Counted from the stretch's first letter, positions 10,329 through 19,565 are shown. The stretch is DNA of 43,965 bases from Candidatus Frankia nodulisporulans (GCF_902806475.1 NZ_CADCWS010000012.1:1-43965); one strand, 5' to 3'. Notes: generated by a model from the letters alone, not told the origin. A program made the numbers and translations.

Positions 10329-11034
10329 TCTCGAGCAGTTTCTCCCGCACCGCGTAGACCACGGCTTCCATCCGGGAGTGCAGCTGCAGCTTCTCGAGGA
10401 TGTTGCGGATGTGGTTCTTCACGGTGTTCTCGCTGATGAACAGCTGCTTGGCGATGTCCCGGTTGTTCATCCCCTTGGCGACGAGCCGCAGCACCTCCAT
10501 CTCCCGCTCGGTGAGCCGGGGGGTGGGTAGCTGCGGCCGGTCATCCTTGTTCTTGATCATGGCCGCGAACTCGCTGAGCAGCTTGGACGCCATCGACGGG
10601 CTGATCAGACTCTGCCCGCCGTAGACCGCGCGGATGTCCGCCGCCACCTCGTCGATCGAGATCTCCTTCAGCAGGTAGCCCATGGCACCCGCCTTGATCG
10701 CGTCGTAGAGGTCCGCCTCCTCGTCGCTGATCGTCAGCATCACGATCTTGGCGCTGGGCACCGACTCCTTGATCGCGCTCGTGGCGTCGATCCCACCTCG
10801 ACGGGGCATCCGGACATCCATCAGGACGATGTCCGGCGCGGTTTCCTTGGCCATGGTCACGGCCTCGCTGCCGTCAGCGGCCTCGCCCACGACCTCGATG
10901 TCGACCTCCTGGCCCAGCACCATCTCCAGCCCACGGCGGAACAGCGCGTGGTCGTCGACGATGAGCACCCGGATGGGGTTGGCCCCCGATGGCGTCGGGG
11001 CCACCTCCTCGGAGCGCGGCTCCTCCACCGTCAT
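10321..11034 (-). CDS. NarL/LuxR-family orphan response regulator
   Basis: 237 residues. The receiver domain (21-140) carries the acidic pair D27/D28, phosphoacceptor D73 (VLMDVRMP), T101 and K123. A LuxR-type helix-turn-helix (about 172-230) contains LTEREMEVLRLVAKGMNNRD and ISENTVKNHIRNILEKLQLH. All receiver residues needed for phosphorylation are present. No histidine kinase gene is adjacent, so it is an orphan. The position next to hpf is shared, as far as I recall, with an orphan regulator in Streptomyces. The ATG at 11034 has GGGAGG four bases upstream and a TATAAC box further up. Target genes are unknown. Confidence 0.93.
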   Translation of the reverse strand: MTVEEPRSEEVAPTPSGANPIRVLIVDDHALFRRGLEMVLGQEVDIEVVGEAADGSEAVTMAKETAPDIVLMDVRMPRRGGIDATSAIKESVPSAKIVMLTISDEEADLYDAIKAGAMGYLLKEISIDEVAADIRAVYGGQSLISPSMASKLLSEFAAMIKNKDDRPQLPTPRLTEREMEVLRLVAKGMNNRDIAKQLFISENTVKNHIRNILEKLQLHSRMEAVVYAVREKLLEIT

Positions 11035-11051
11035 GTGACCTCCCTGAGACC

Positions 11052-11057
11052 GTTATA
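11052..11057 (-). promoter_or_regulatory. -10 box (TATAAC) of the response regulator
   Basis: On the minus strand TATAAC (five of six to TATAAT) lies about 18 bp before the ATG, giving a short leader that contains GGGAGG. No good -35 is visible at 17-18 bp. Further upstream, CACGTC and GACGTG (11143-11148 and 11157-11162) form a 6-bp inverted repeat that could be an operator. Confidence 0.45.
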
Positions 11058-11174
11058 CCCCGACCCGTGCCGCTGCTGGCGACCGCACAGGGCAGCGGCA
11101 GCAGCACGGTCATGTACTTCGACACGCGAGGCAAATGGTCCCACGTCAGCCGGTGGACGTGACCTGCAGATCGG

Positions 11175-11972
11175 CTAAAGAGCGGCGGAGCTCGCGTAGG
11201 CGTCGTGTTCCCGGGCCGCCTCACCGGTCCGCGACCGGCCGTGGGACAGCGCCGCCTCCAGCTCGCTCGAACCGGTCAGCCGGATGACCCCGTAGTCGTA
11301 GCCAACCCGCCGGTAGACCACGCTGGGCAGGCCGGACTCGGCATCCAGGAACAGGTAGAAGTCGTGCCCGACGAGCTCCATGTTCGACAGGGCGTCCTCC
11401 AGCGTCATCGGGTCCGCCTCGTGCGTCTTCTCCCGGACGACAAGGGGGGCCTGTTCGGGTGACTCCGCCTGGTCGGCCTGCTGGCGGACCGCGTTGACCT
11501 GTTCGACGGAGGCCGCGACCACCGGACGGGCCGCCGCGGGCCCCGTCGCCGGGCGCCGCTCGTCGGGGGTGTGGTGGCCACCCGGCGCGAACGAGCCGTC
11601 GAGGGGCATCAGGCTTTCCAGCGGTACCGCGGTGATCCCGGCCGGCTTGCTTCCGGCGTGGTTGGAGTGGTGGCGGACCCGGCGGTCAGCGGCGCGTCGC
11701 AGCCGTTCGGCCAGCTTGTTCGCGGCAAGGTCAAGAGCGGCGTAGCAGTCGTCGGCGGCGGCCTCGGCCCGGATCACCGGCCCCCGCGAGTAGACGGTGA
11801 GCTCCACCCGGTCGCAGACGTCAGCCAAGCGCGGGTTGCGCTCCTTCGACAGTTCGACATCCACCCGGATGATGTGGGAGTCCAGCCGCTCAAGCTTGGC
11901 GAGTTTGGCCTCGACGTGCTTGCGGAACCGTTCCGGTACCGCGGTGTGCCTGCCCTTGACCACGATGTCCAC
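11175..11972 (-). CDS. hpf: Long-form ribosome hibernation promoting factor
   Basis: 265 residues. The N-terminal S30AE/HPF domain (1-105) begins with VDIVVKGRHTAVPERFRKHV and ends near RRAADRRVRHH. A variable linker (105-200) follows. The C-terminal dimerisation domain (about 205-265) contains DPMTLEDALSNMELVGHDFY and YRRVGYDYGVIRL. Long HPF binds the 30S decoding region and its C-terminal domain pairs two 70S particles into inactive 100S dimers. GTG 11972 is preferred because GGGAGG lies eight bases upstream; upstream in-frame starts give an unlikely N-terminus. It sits downstream of comF and upstream of the response regulator on the same strand. Confidence 0.95.
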   Translation of the reverse strand: MDIVVKGRHTAVPERFRKHVEAKLAKLERLDSHIIRVDVELSKERNPRLADVCDRVELTVYSRGPVIRAEAAADDCYAALDLAANKLAERLRRAADRRVRHHSNHAGSKPAGITAVPLESLMPLDGSFAPGGHHTPDERRPATGPAAARPVVAASVEQVNAVRQQADQAESPEQAPLVVREKTHEADPMTLEDALSNMELVGHDFYLFLDAESGLPSVVYRRVGYDYGVIRLTGSSELEAALSHGRSRTGEAAREHDAYASSAAL

Positions 11973-12329
11973 GCGATCCACCTCCCGTTCAAGTGTCCGG
12001 CCACCTGACCTGCGTTCGCAGCCGGCCCAGGTGCCGGTGATCTCATCGCGCCCGCTCGTGCCCCCGTACCCGCTCCCGTGCCTGGCCGGGATACTCGAGG
12101 GGCGCCCTGTCCACTCTGGTAACACCTTTCTGTCGTGCCGTTGCGCCGGTCGCGGCGGTCCGCGGATGGTTGCCCGCGATCGGCTCCTTCCCCGCTGCGC
12201 CGGCCCTACTCCGATCGCACGCCCAGCATCCGCACGACTGATGCGCTATGGCGTTCGCCGTGCCCGGGCGAGCGCTGCCCGACCTGAGCGTCTCGTGCAC
12301 ACGCGTCCGCAGGGCGCGTACCGGTAGTT
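11973..12329. other. Gap between comF and hpf with no supported gene
   Basis: 357 bp. A 96-codon frame starts at a GTGA overlapping the comF stop (12333) but has no ribosome binding site and no recognisable product. The hpf promoter is expected here but I cannot place it. Confidence 0.4.
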
Positions 12330-13139
12330 TCACCCGGACGGGCCATCCAGCCCCGCCAAGCCGACCTCTGCGCGCGTCGCCGCCGCCCCCAGCCGCCGGG
12401 CGGGCGAGGCGGCACCCGTACGTCGCCGGGGGGTGGCCGCCACGAACACGGCCGCGTACGGGTGCAACGCGCCCTCGCGCAGCGCGCGAGCGGCCTCGCT
12501 CACGGTGGCGCCGGTGGTCACCACGTCATCGACGATGAGCAGCCGTGGGCCCCCTGGCCCGGCTGCCTCCAGCGTCGCAGCCCGGGCCCGCAGCGCGAAC
12601 GCGCCCGCGAGGTTATCCGCCCGAGCCTGGATCCCCAGACCGGCCTGATCGGCCAGCCGCCGCACCGGGCGCAGCACCGGTGCCACCCGGACCCGGTAGC
12701 CCCGGCCGCGGAGCACCACCGCCGCCGCGGCGCACAGCATCTGGACATGATCGAAACCTCGACGCCGCCGAGCCGCCGCCGACGACGGCACCGGGACCAG
12801 CACCACCGCCGGACCAGGCCGGGCGTGAACGATCACCCGGGCGAGCGCGGCCCCCAGTGGGCGGGCGAGATCCGTTCTGCGCCGCTCCTTGTAGGCCACC
12901 AGCAGCGCTCGGACCTGAGCGCCGTACCGGGCCGCCGCCAGGCAGGGCGGCGGCCCCCGCCGCCGCGGGGTGGCTATGGGGCCCGCGGCGGCGAGGATCA
13001 CAGGACCGCGTAGCTGCGCCAGACAGGTCGGGCAGACGGACACGCCCCGCCCACCACAGCCGGCACACGACTGGGGAACCACCAGGTCGGCGAGGATGGA
13101 CAGGCCTCGCGACAGCACGGGGGGAAGCAGCCGGGTCAC
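12330..13139 (-). CDS. ComF-family phosphoribosyltransferase-like protein
   Basis: 269 residues from GTG 13139. An N-terminal zinc-ribbon-like part has CAGC and CPTC (about residues 24-40), followed by YGAQVRALLVAYKERRRTDL. A phosphoribosyltransferase fold with the PRPP-loop LLIVDDVVTTGAT (about 205-217) then follows. ComF proteins assist DNA uptake in competent bacteria, but in non-competent actinobacteria the role is unclear; the phosphoribosyltransferase activity is assumed, not shown. The start is uncertain, since the frame extends upstream to 13316 without a good ribosome binding site. The comF-hpf-secA order matches the arrangement in mycobacteria, as I recall it. Confidence 0.85.
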   Translation of the reverse strand: MTRLLPPVLSRGLSILADLVVPQSCAGCGGRGVSVCPTCLAQLRGPVILAAAGPIATPRRRGPPPCLAAARYGAQVRALLVAYKERRRTDLARPLGAALARVIVHARPGPAVVLVPVPSSAAARRRRGFDHVQMLCAAAAVVLRGRGYRVRVAPVLRPVRRLADQAGLGIQARADNLAGAFALRARAATLEAAGPGGPRLLIVDDVVTTGATVSEAARALREGALHPYAAVFVAATPRRRTGAASPARRLGAAATRAEVGLAGLDGPSG

Positions 13140-13442
13140 ACCAGCAGGATCCGCGCCAGCACCCGGCGCCGCCAAGCACGACTTCGCGACCTGTGGATAT
13201 CGCACCCCCCGACCGCGGCCTGTGGACAGGCGGACGCAGCCGACCGGCCGCGTCTGGGACGATCGACCCGAGCCAGGTGAGCCGACATCGGCGGCCGGTC
13301 CGTGACCGACGGCCACAGTCGGCCTCCGACCAGCCCGGTCGGTCCCCGGTCGGCCCTCGGTCGGCCTCGGCCGTCCGCGCGTGGGCGGCCCGTGGGCGGC
13401 GAAGACAACGAGACGACGAAGACGACGAGTGGAGACACGACA
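13140..13442. other. Divergent intergenic region between comF and the MoxR-module operon
   Basis: 303 bp without a supported gene. It contains two TGTGGA-type 9-mers (TGTGGATAT at 13192-13200, one mismatch from a DnaA box, and TGTGGACAG about 25 bp on). A degenerate tandem repeat of a ccggtcgg core with a period near 12 bp lies at about 13335-13370. Promoters for both flanking genes should lie here. Confidence 0.4.
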
Positions 13443-14504
13443 ATGGCAGAAGGACCCGGCTGGGCCACGCCCGGCGGGCCGGCACCCGGCGAGCGCGACA
13501 CCGGCGGTCCCAGGTGGGGCACGCCGCAGCCGCCCGGCTGGTCCGACGGTCCCGGCCAGCCGGCGCCGCCACCGGGGCCAGTCGGTCCGCCGCCGCAGTC
13601 CGCGGGTCCACCGCCGCTGGGGATTCCGCCGGGTGCGCCAGGTGGCCCGCCGGGGCCGTGGCGCTGGGGGGCCACGGCGCCCCGGCCCGGCATCATTCCG
13701 CTGCGTCCCCTGGCCCTCGGGGAGATCCTGGACGGCACGTTCGCGACTGTCCGCGCGAACCCGGGTGCCACGATCGGGGTGACGGTGGCCTCGGCCGCCG
13801 TGGTGGAGACCATCTCCACCCTGATCGCCATCGGCGCGCAGGACGCGTCACGCACGACCCAGGTGCTGGCCACCGTCGCGTCCTTCGCGCTCGAGCTGGT
13901 GCTGAGCCTGTTCCTGTCCGGGGTACTCAGCGTCGTGGTGAGCGAGGCGACGCTGGGCAGCCGGATCGGGCCGACCGAGGCGGTGCGCCGGATCGCGCCC
14001 CGCCTGCCCGGGCTGGCCGCGCTGACCCTGGCCGTGCTGGCCGCCGTCGTGCTCGGGGCGGTCGCGCTGCTGATCGGCGCGATCGTGGTGGCGGTGTACC
14101 TGAGTCTGGCGACTCCCGCGTACATCCTCGAAGGCGGCGGGGTCCGCCACGCGCTGCGCCGATCGGTGGCGATCGTGCGCGGCTCCTGGTGGCGGGCCTT
14201 CGGCATCCTGCTGCTCGCGATGCTGGTGTCGCTGATGCTCAGCGCCGTGTTCGCCCTCGTCACCGGCATCGTGCTGGTGTCCGCGCCGGGAGTGTTCGGT
14301 GAGTTCTACGATGGTGATCTCACCATCGCCGGCCACATCGTCGAGGGCATCGGCAACCTGGTGGCGACGACCGTGTCGACACCGATCTTCGCCGGCGCCG
14401 CGGTGCTGCTCTACGTCGATCTACGCATCCGACGGGAGGGGCTGGACGTGACACTCGCCGAGGCCGCCCGGCAGCGCGCCGCGGGGGCGGGACCACGCGG
14501 ATGA
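13443..14504 (+). CDS. Polytopic membrane protein heading the MoxR operon
   Basis: 353 residues. A Pro/Gly-rich cytoplasmic N-terminus (1-75) leads to IIPLRPLALGEILDGTFATV, a signature of the glycerophosphodiester phosphodiesterase membrane-domain-like proteins. About six hydrophobic segments follow, for example 175-200 and 215-240. No phosphodiesterase catalytic domain is present, so an enzymatic role should not be assumed. The ATG at 13443 has GGAGA about eight bases upstream. Its last four bases (ATGA) are shared with the DUF4129 gene, which shows translational coupling. The context suggests it is a membrane partner of the MoxR-DUF58 machinery. Confidence 0.8.
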   Translation: MAEGPGWATPGGPAPGERDTGGPRWGTPQPPGWSDGPGQPAPPPGPVGPPPQSAGPPPLGIPPGAPGGPPGPWRWGATAPRPGIIPLRPLALGEILDGTFATVRANPGATIGVTVASAAVVETISTLIAIGAQDASRTTQVLATVASFALELVLSLFLSGVLSVVVSEATLGSRIGPTEAVRRIAPRLPGLAALTLAVLAAVVLGAVALLIGAIVVAVYLSLATPAYILEGGGVRHALRRSVAIVRGSWWRAFGILLLAMLVSLMLSAVFALVTGIVLVSAPGVFGEFYDGDLTIAGHIVEGIGNLVATTVSTPIFAGAAVLLYVDLRIRREGLDVTLAEAARQRAAGAGPRG

Positions 14505-15199
14505 GCCTGGGTAGCCCGGTCACCCGCGACGGCGCGCGGGAGGAGGCACGCCGCGAACTCAGCCGCGAGATCTACCACCGCGAGGGCACGAGCTGGTGGA
14601 ACCGCGTCCTGAACTGGATCGGTGATCGGGTCGTGGATCTGTGGTCCTGGCTGTTCCCGCGGGGTGACACCGGCGGGAGCCACGCGCCGGGCCTCGGCGC
14701 GCTGTCCCTGGTGATCGTGGCCGTGATCGTGCTCGGGGCCGCCCGCTGGTGGCTGGGGCCGCTGCGGCGCACCGCAGCGGCGCGACGGGCCGCGCCCGAC
14801 GAGCTCGCCAGCGCCCGGACGGCGACGCAGCTGCGAGCCGAGGCCGACCAGCAGGCCGCCGCCGGGCAGTACGCCCTGGCCATGCGCTCCCGGCTGCGCG
14901 CCATCGTGCGGATGCTCACGGACAAGGGCGTCCTGGAACCACGTCCGGGTCGTACCGCGGGCGAACTGGTCGGGGAGGTCTCCCGGGCCACCGGCGGCCA
15001 GCCCGCCCCGGGGCAGCCCGATCCGCTGCGCGCCCTCGCGGCCGCGACGGACGTGTTCAGCGAGACCTGGTACGGCGGCCGTCCGGGCACGGCCGAGGGC
15101 TACCAGGTGCTCGTCGAGGCCGACGCCGGGCTTTCCCGGCTGCGCGGCGGCTTCGCCGCACACGACGACCCGCCCGGCAGGTCGGCGGTGCCCGCGTGA
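14501..15199 (+). CDS. DUF4129-domain membrane protein
   Basis: 232 residues. The N-terminal soluble helix has REEARRELSREIYHR and WWNRVLNWIGDRVVDLWSWL. One membrane segment lies at about 66-86 (LGALSLVIVAVIVLGAARWW). The cytoplasmic DUF4129 domain (about 105-215) contains AAAGQYALAMRSRLRAIVRM and GRTAGELVGEV. In other bacteria DUF4129 is often fused to transglutaminase-like proteins; here it stands alone. Both ends overlap neighbours by four bases (ATGA and GTGA). The function is unknown; it is probably a structural member of the MoxR-linked envelope complex. Confidence 0.88.
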   Translation: MSLGSPVTRDGAREEARRELSREIYHREGTSWWNRVLNWIGDRVVDLWSWLFPRGDTGGSHAPGLGALSLVIVAVIVLGAARWWLGPLRRTAAARRAAPDELASARTATQLRAEADQQAAAGQYALAMRSRLRAIVRMLTDKGVLEPRPGRTAGELVGEVSRATGGQPAPGQPDPLRALAAATDVFSETWYGGRPGTAEGYQVLVEADAGLSRLRGGFAAHDDPPGRSAVPA

Positions 15200-16659
15200 C
15201 GACCAACCCGAACACGGCCCCGACCAGCGGCGGCACCGCCGTCGGCACCGGCGGGTCGGGGCCCACGTCCGTGCGGACCGGGCCGCGGCCGGCGGTGCTG
15301 CGCCGGGGCCTGGCGGTCGGCGCGGTCGTCGCGGCGTTCGTGCTCGTCTTCCTGCTGCTGGCGGTGTTCACGGCGGGAACGTCCGGCGGCGAACCGTTCG
15401 ACGTCAGATCGGCCAGGCCGCACGGCACTCGCGCGCTGGCCGAGATCCTTCGGGCACGTGGGGTGAGCGTGACCCCCGCCGAGACCGTTCCGGTGGGTCG
15501 TCGGTCGGCCGGCACGGTCGTCGTGTTCCAGCCCGGCCGCCTCGACCGCGACACGCTCGCCGGATTGCTCGGCCAGGTCTGGCAGGGCTCGGACGTGGTC
15601 CTCGTCGGCGCCGACGACGCGGTGCTCGACGTCCTGGACGTGGGAGTCCGCGCCGCGGACGAGAACCCGGGTGGGGGCACGGTGCCTCGCTGCGCGCTGT
15701 CGGAGGCCACCGTCGCCGGCACGGTGTCCCTGACGGGAAGCCTGGCCTACACCCGCGCCGCGGGGGGCGATCGCAGTGGGATGCGCGCCGAGTTCTGCTA
15801 CGGCGAACCGTCCACGGCGGCGCGGCTGGCGGTGCTCACACCTGGTGGCGCGGCCGCGGGCGGGGCGACGCCGGGCGCGGCGGCCGGGGGCGGCCGGCTG
15901 GTGCTGATCGGCTCGGCGCGGTTCCTCACCAACGGTGACCTGGACGACGGCGGCGGTGCCGCGCTGGCGCTCGGGCTGCTCGCCCGACACGACACGCTGG
16001 CCTGGGTCACCCCGACCGCGGCCAGCCACGACGCGGTGGACACCCGCGGTCCCTTCGAGCTGCTGCCCGGTGGGGTCCGGTGGGGGGTGCTGCAGCTCGC
16101 GGTGGTGGTGGTGCTGCTGGGGCTGTGGCGCGGTCGGCGGCTGGGGCCGCCGGTGGCGGAACCGCTGGCGGTCGTGGTCCGCGCGGCGGAGTCCGTCGAG
16201 GGGCACGGTCGGCTCTACGCCGCGGCCCGGGCTCGGGACCGAAGCGCCGATGTGCTGCGCGCCGGGCTTCGCGTCCGGCTGGCCGAACGGGTCGGTCTGC
16301 CGCTGCGCACGGGCCCGACCGGAGCACCCGAGCCGGATCCGGTCGCCCTGGTCGCGGCGGTCGCGCGGCAGAGCGGCCGGTCACCCTCGGATATTGGATC
16401 GCTCCTGTACGGTTCGGGCATGCTGGCACCGATCGATGCCCGACCGGGCCCGTTCGGGCGGGCTGTGGACCAGGCCCGCTCCCGCGGTCTGCCCCCGGAG
16501 CCGCCGGCCTGGCCGCGTCCGTCCGCTCAGCCGGCCGGGCCCGGTGCGAACCCGACCCGGTCGACGGGCCTCGATCGCGCAGCTGACCAGCCCGATCGCG
16601 CGCTGATGGCGCTCGCCCGCGCGCTCGACGACCTCGACCGACAGGTAGGTGGACGGTGA
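15196..16659 (+). CDS. DUF4350-domain membrane protein
   Basis: 487 residues starting at GTG 15196, which overlaps the DUF4129 stop (GTGA). A membrane segment lies at about 37-58 (GLAVGAVVAAFVLVFLLLAV). The extracytoplasmic DUF4350 domain begins EPFDVRSARPHGTRALAEIL and has a GATase-like Rossmann pattern (VVVFQPGRLD, DVVLVGADDAVLD). A second membrane segment lies near 296-312 (LQLAVVVVLLGLW), and the C-terminal half is cytoplasmic. Such proteins are regularly found between DUF4129 and MoxR genes in actinobacteria. The activity is unknown. Two or more cysteines in the extracytoplasmic part (PRCALSE, AEFCYGE) could form a disulfide. Confidence 0.86.
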   Translation: MTTNPNTAPTSGGTAVGTGGSGPTSVRTGPRPAVLRRGLAVGAVVAAFVLVFLLLAVFTAGTSGGEPFDVRSARPHGTRALAEILRARGVSVTPAETVPVGRRSAGTVVVFQPGRLDRDTLAGLLGQVWQGSDVVLVGADDAVLDVLDVGVRAADENPGGGTVPRCALSEATVAGTVSLTGSLAYTRAAGGDRSGMRAEFCYGEPSTAARLAVLTPGGAAAGGATPGAAAGGGRLVLIGSARFLTNGDLDDGGGAALALGLLARHDTLAWVTPTAASHDAVDTRGPFELLPGGVRWGVLQLAVVVVLLGLWRGRRLGPPVAEPLAVVVRAAESVEGHGRLYAAARARDRSADVLRAGLRVRLAERVGLPLRTGPTGAPEPDPVALVAAVARQSGRSPSDIGSLLYGSGMLAPIDARPGPFGRAVDQARSRGLPPEPPAWPRPSAQPAGPGANPTRSTGLDRAADQPDRALMALARALDDLDRQVGGR

Positions 16660-17735
16660 CCACCCCGCACATCGACGCGACGTCGGCCGACCCGGCCGCC
16701 GATCCGGGTGAGGTGACACCGCACAAGGCGGGTGGTGCGCCGACGCACCGGCCACCGCCGCCGGGCGAGACGACGCCCCCCGATCCCGATGCCGCCCGCC
16801 GGGCGCTGATCGCGTTGCGCGGCGAGGTCGCCCGGGCCGTCGTCGGCCAGGACGCGGCCGTCAGCGGGCTCGTCGTCGCACTGCTGTGCCGCGGGCACGC
16901 CCTGCTCGAAGGCGTGCCCGGTGTGGCGAAGACGCTGCTCGTGCGGACGCTGGCGGCGGCGCTGGCGCTGGACACCAAGCGTCTGCAGTTCACCCCGGAC
17001 CTGATGCCCGGTGACGTCACCGGGTCGCTCGTCTACGACAGCCGCAGCTCCGAGTTCGCCTTCCGCGAGGGCCCCGTCTTCACCAACCTGCTTCTCGCCG
17101 ACGAGATCAACCGCACCCCGCCGAAGACGCAGGCCGCGCTGCTGGAGGTGATGGAAGAGCGCCAGGTCACCGTGGACGGTGTCCCCCGCCCGCTGCCCAC
17201 CCCGTTCGCGGTGCTGGCCACCCAGAACCCGGTCGAGCACGAGGGCACCTATCCGCTGCCCGAGGCGCAGCTGGACCGTTTCCTGGTCAAGGTGACCCTC
17301 CCGCTGCCCCCGCGGGACGACGAGATCCGGGTGCTCGCCCAGCACGCCGGCGGGTTCGACCCGACCAACCTGGCCGCGGCCGGGGTGCGTGCGGTGGCGG
17401 GTCCGGCGGATCTCGCGGCGGCGCGGGCCGCGGTCGGGGCCGTCGCGGTGCATCCCGACGTGCTCGCCTACATCGTGGATCTTGCCCGGGCGACCCGGGC
17501 GGCGCCGAGTGTCCAGCTCGGGGTGTCACCGCGGGGCGCCACGGCGCTGCTGGCGACCACCCGGGCGTGGGCCTGGCTGTCCGGTCGCGGCTACGCCACG
17601 CCCGACGACGTCAAGGCGCTGGCCCGGGCGACGCTGCGGCACCGGATCAGTCTGCGGCCCGAGGCCGAACTCGACGGGGTCACCGCCGACGTCGTGCTCG
17701 AGCAGGTGCTGGCCACCGTTCCGGCACCCCGCTAG
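16656..17735 (+). CDS. MoxR-family AAA+ ATPase
   Basis: 359 residues with a disordered N-terminus (1-45) and then the AAA+ core. Walker A is GVPGVAKT (86-93). Walker B is LLLADEINR with D149/E150. Sensor 1 is VLATQNPVEHEGTYPLPEAQ, followed by LDRFLVK with the arginine finger region, and a C-terminal lid ends near RHRISLRPEAELDGV. MoxR ATPases act as chaperones that remodel or activate partner complexes, often with VWA or DUF58 proteins encoded beside them. All ATPase motifs are intact. The start GTG 16656 overlaps the DUF4350 stop, and the DUF58 gene follows 16 bp after its stop. Confidence 0.95.
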   Translation: MTTPHIDATSADPAADPGEVTPHKAGGAPTHRPPPPGETTPPDPDAARRALIALRGEVARAVVGQDAAVSGLVVALLCRGHALLEGVPGVAKTLLVRTLAAALALDTKRLQFTPDLMPGDVTGSLVYDSRSSEFAFREGPVFTNLLLADEINRTPPKTQAALLEVMEERQVTVDGVPRPLPTPFAVLATQNPVEHEGTYPLPEAQLDRFLVKVTLPLPPRDDEIRVLAQHAGGFDPTNLAAAGVRAVAGPADLAAARAAVGAVAVHPDVLAYIVDLARATRAAPSVQLGVSPRGATALLATTRAWAWLSGRGYATPDDVKALARATLRHRISLRPEAELDGVTADVVLEQVLATVPAPR

Positions 17736-17751
17736 CGCGGGCGGTCCGACA

Positions 17752-19047
17752 GTGGCGATCAGTGGCCGCGCGGTCGCGTTGGCGCTGTGCGGGGTGGCGT
17801 TCGTGCTGGTGTCCCCGGCGCCAGGGCTGACCCTGGTGCTGGTCAACCTGCTGATCGTGGTGCTCGTGGCCGCTGATGTGGCGTTCGCCGGTGCGGTGCG
17901 GACGATGTCGTTCAGCCGCTCCGGTCCCACCGCGACCCGCCTCGGTCAGCCGGTGCCGCTCGTGCTCGCCGTCACCAACAACGGCACCCGTACCGTCCGC
18001 GCGCAGGTCCGCGACGCCTGGTCGCCGTCCGCGGGGGCCCAGCCCCGGGTCCACCGGGTCGTGGTGCCCGCCGGGGAACGACGTTTCCTCGAGACGATGC
18101 TGACCCCCACCCGGCGCGGTGACCGCACCCCGTTTCGGATCACGGTGCGTACGCTCGGCCCGCTCGGGCTCGCCGGCCGCCAGAGGCGACATCACAGTCC
18201 GTGGCGGCTGCGGGTGCTGCCGCCGTTCACGTCACGGCGGGCGCTGCCCGCGGCGCTGGCCCGGCTCCGTGAGGTCGAAGGTGAGGTCGCGATCCGCGGG
18301 GCGGGCGCCGGTTCGGAGTTCGACAGCCTGCGCGAGTATGTGATCGGCGACGACGTCCGGCTGATCGACTGGCGCACCACCGCACGCCGCGGTGCCGTGG
18401 TGGTCCGCGCCTTCCGGCCGGAGCGGGACCGGCGGGTCGTCTGTGTCCTGGACACCGGGCGCACCTCGGCCGGCCGGGTCGGCGACACCCCCCGGCTGGA
18501 CCACGCCCTGGACGCGGCGTTGCTGCTGACCGCCGTCGCGCTGCGGGCCGGTGACCGGGTCAGCCTCATCGCCCACGACAGCGTGCCGCGCGCCACCCTG
18601 CCCGGCTCGCACGACCAAGCCTACCTCGCCCGGGTCAGCGACGTGATGGCCGGTCTGGAACCGGCGATCGTCGAGGCCGATCACAGCGGCATCGTCACGA
18701 GCGTTCTGCGGGCGACGTCCCGGCGCAGCCTGGTGGTGCTGTTCACCGAGCTGGCACCGGCCGTCATCGAGGAGGGTCTGCTGCCCGCTCTGGGGACGCT
18801 GACCGCACGGCACACCGTCATCGTCGCCGCGCTGCGCGATCCGCGTCTGGACGAACTGGCCGCCGGACGCGACAGCGTGCGCGCCGTCCACACCGCCGCG
18901 GCCGCCGAACAGACCCGGATGCGCCGTCGTGAACTCGCCGAGACCCTGCGCCAGCGCGGCGTGGAGGTCGTCGACGCGCCCCCCGCCAGCTACGCCGCGA
19001 CCGTCACCGACACCTACCTCACCCTGAAGTCCCTCGGCCGGCTCTGA
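17752..19047 (+). CDS. DUF58-domain (VWA-like) protein
   Basis: 431 residues. Two N-terminal hydrophobic segments (about 5-45) are followed by a beta-rich region. The DUF58 signature FDSLREYVIGDDVRLIDWRT (about 190-209) and RRGAVVVRAFRPERDRRVVC follow. A von Willebrand-like fold is then suggested by VLDTGRTSAG, where the MIDAS-like DxSxS is reduced to DTGRTS. DUF58 proteins are the usual partner of MoxR ATPases. The GTG start at 17752 gives MAISGRAVALALCGVAFVLV. It is the last gene of the five-gene run starting at 13443; a convergent DUF5990 gene lies 65 bp further on. Confidence 0.92.
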   Translation: MAISGRAVALALCGVAFVLVSPAPGLTLVLVNLLIVVLVAADVAFAGAVRTMSFSRSGPTATRLGQPVPLVLAVTNNGTRTVRAQVRDAWSPSAGAQPRVHRVVVPAGERRFLETMLTPTRRGDRTPFRITVRTLGPLGLAGRQRRHHSPWRLRVLPPFTSRRALPAALARLREVEGEVAIRGAGAGSEFDSLREYVIGDDVRLIDWRTTARRGAVVVRAFRPERDRRVVCVLDTGRTSAGRVGDTPRLDHALDAALLLTAVALRAGDRVSLIAHDSVPRATLPGSHDQAYLARVSDVMAGLEPAIVEADHSGIVTSVLRATSRRSLVVLFTELAPAVIEEGLLPALGTLTARHTVIVAALRDPRLDELAAGRDSVRAVHTAAAAEQTRMRRRELAETLRQRGVEVVDAPPASYAATVTDTYLTLKSLGRL

Positions 19048-19112
19048 CGTCACCGCGTGGGCGGGATCCCGGTTCGGGATTCTGGTGCGGGGGGCTGGTC
19101 GCGGGGCGTGGT

Positions 19113-19565
19113 TCAGGCGCCGGGTGACCAGGTGATGGCGGGTGGACGAACCGCCGCGCACAGTGGGTTGCCCGCCGCGTCGGTGAGGCCCAGCCGTCCC
19201 ACCAGTGTCCCGGCGCGGATCGCCGCGGCGAGCACGGTCGGGTCGACCGCGTCCAGCATCAGCTTCGCCCGCCGGAACATCGCGAACGTGCCGGCGGCGT
19301 CGACGTCACCCCACGACAGGTAGAGGAACCGTCCACCTGGACGGCCCTGGACGTGGCGGCCACGCAGATCGGGTCCGGCGGGCCCGGCCAGCACGGTGCA
19401 TTCCACCGACCACAGCGCCGTGGCAGCGTCACCGGGGTACACCCCGAGCAGATCGGACGGATCACCCCTCGCCTGCAGCCCGACGTGGACGTCGCCGTGC
19501 CCGCCCTCACCCGCCGGTCCACAGCGCCGCCCCGGCAGATCATGACCCTCCACCCGGATACGCAC
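19113..19565 (-). CDS. DUF5990 family protein
   Basis: 150 residues from GTG 19565: VRIRVEGHDLPGRRCGPAGE, then NVHVG-like DVHVGLQARGDPSDLLG, ALWSVECTVLAGPAG, GRFLYLSWGDVDAAGTFAMF and RRAKLMLDAV. These segments match the layout I know for DUF5990, a small all-beta family of unknown function. The length is typical. The start is not certain: no ribosome binding site is visible, and the open frame extends upstream into the divergent VOC gene. A role in the neighbouring MoxR module cannot be inferred. Confidence 0.75.
   Translation of the reverse strand: MRIRVEGHDLPGRRCGPAGEGGHGDVHVGLQARGDPSDLLGVYPGDAATALWSVECTVLAGPAGPDLRGRHVQGRPGGRFLYLSWGDVDAAGTFAMFRRAKLMLDAVDPTVLAAAIRAGTLVGRLGLTDAAGNPLCAAVRPPAITWSPGA

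Noticed and set aside
12043-12333. 96-codon minus-strand frame starting with GTGA at the comF stop
   Set aside because: The overlap is suggestive, but there is no ribosome binding site, no recognisable motif and no clear codon signal. It was left out pending comparison.
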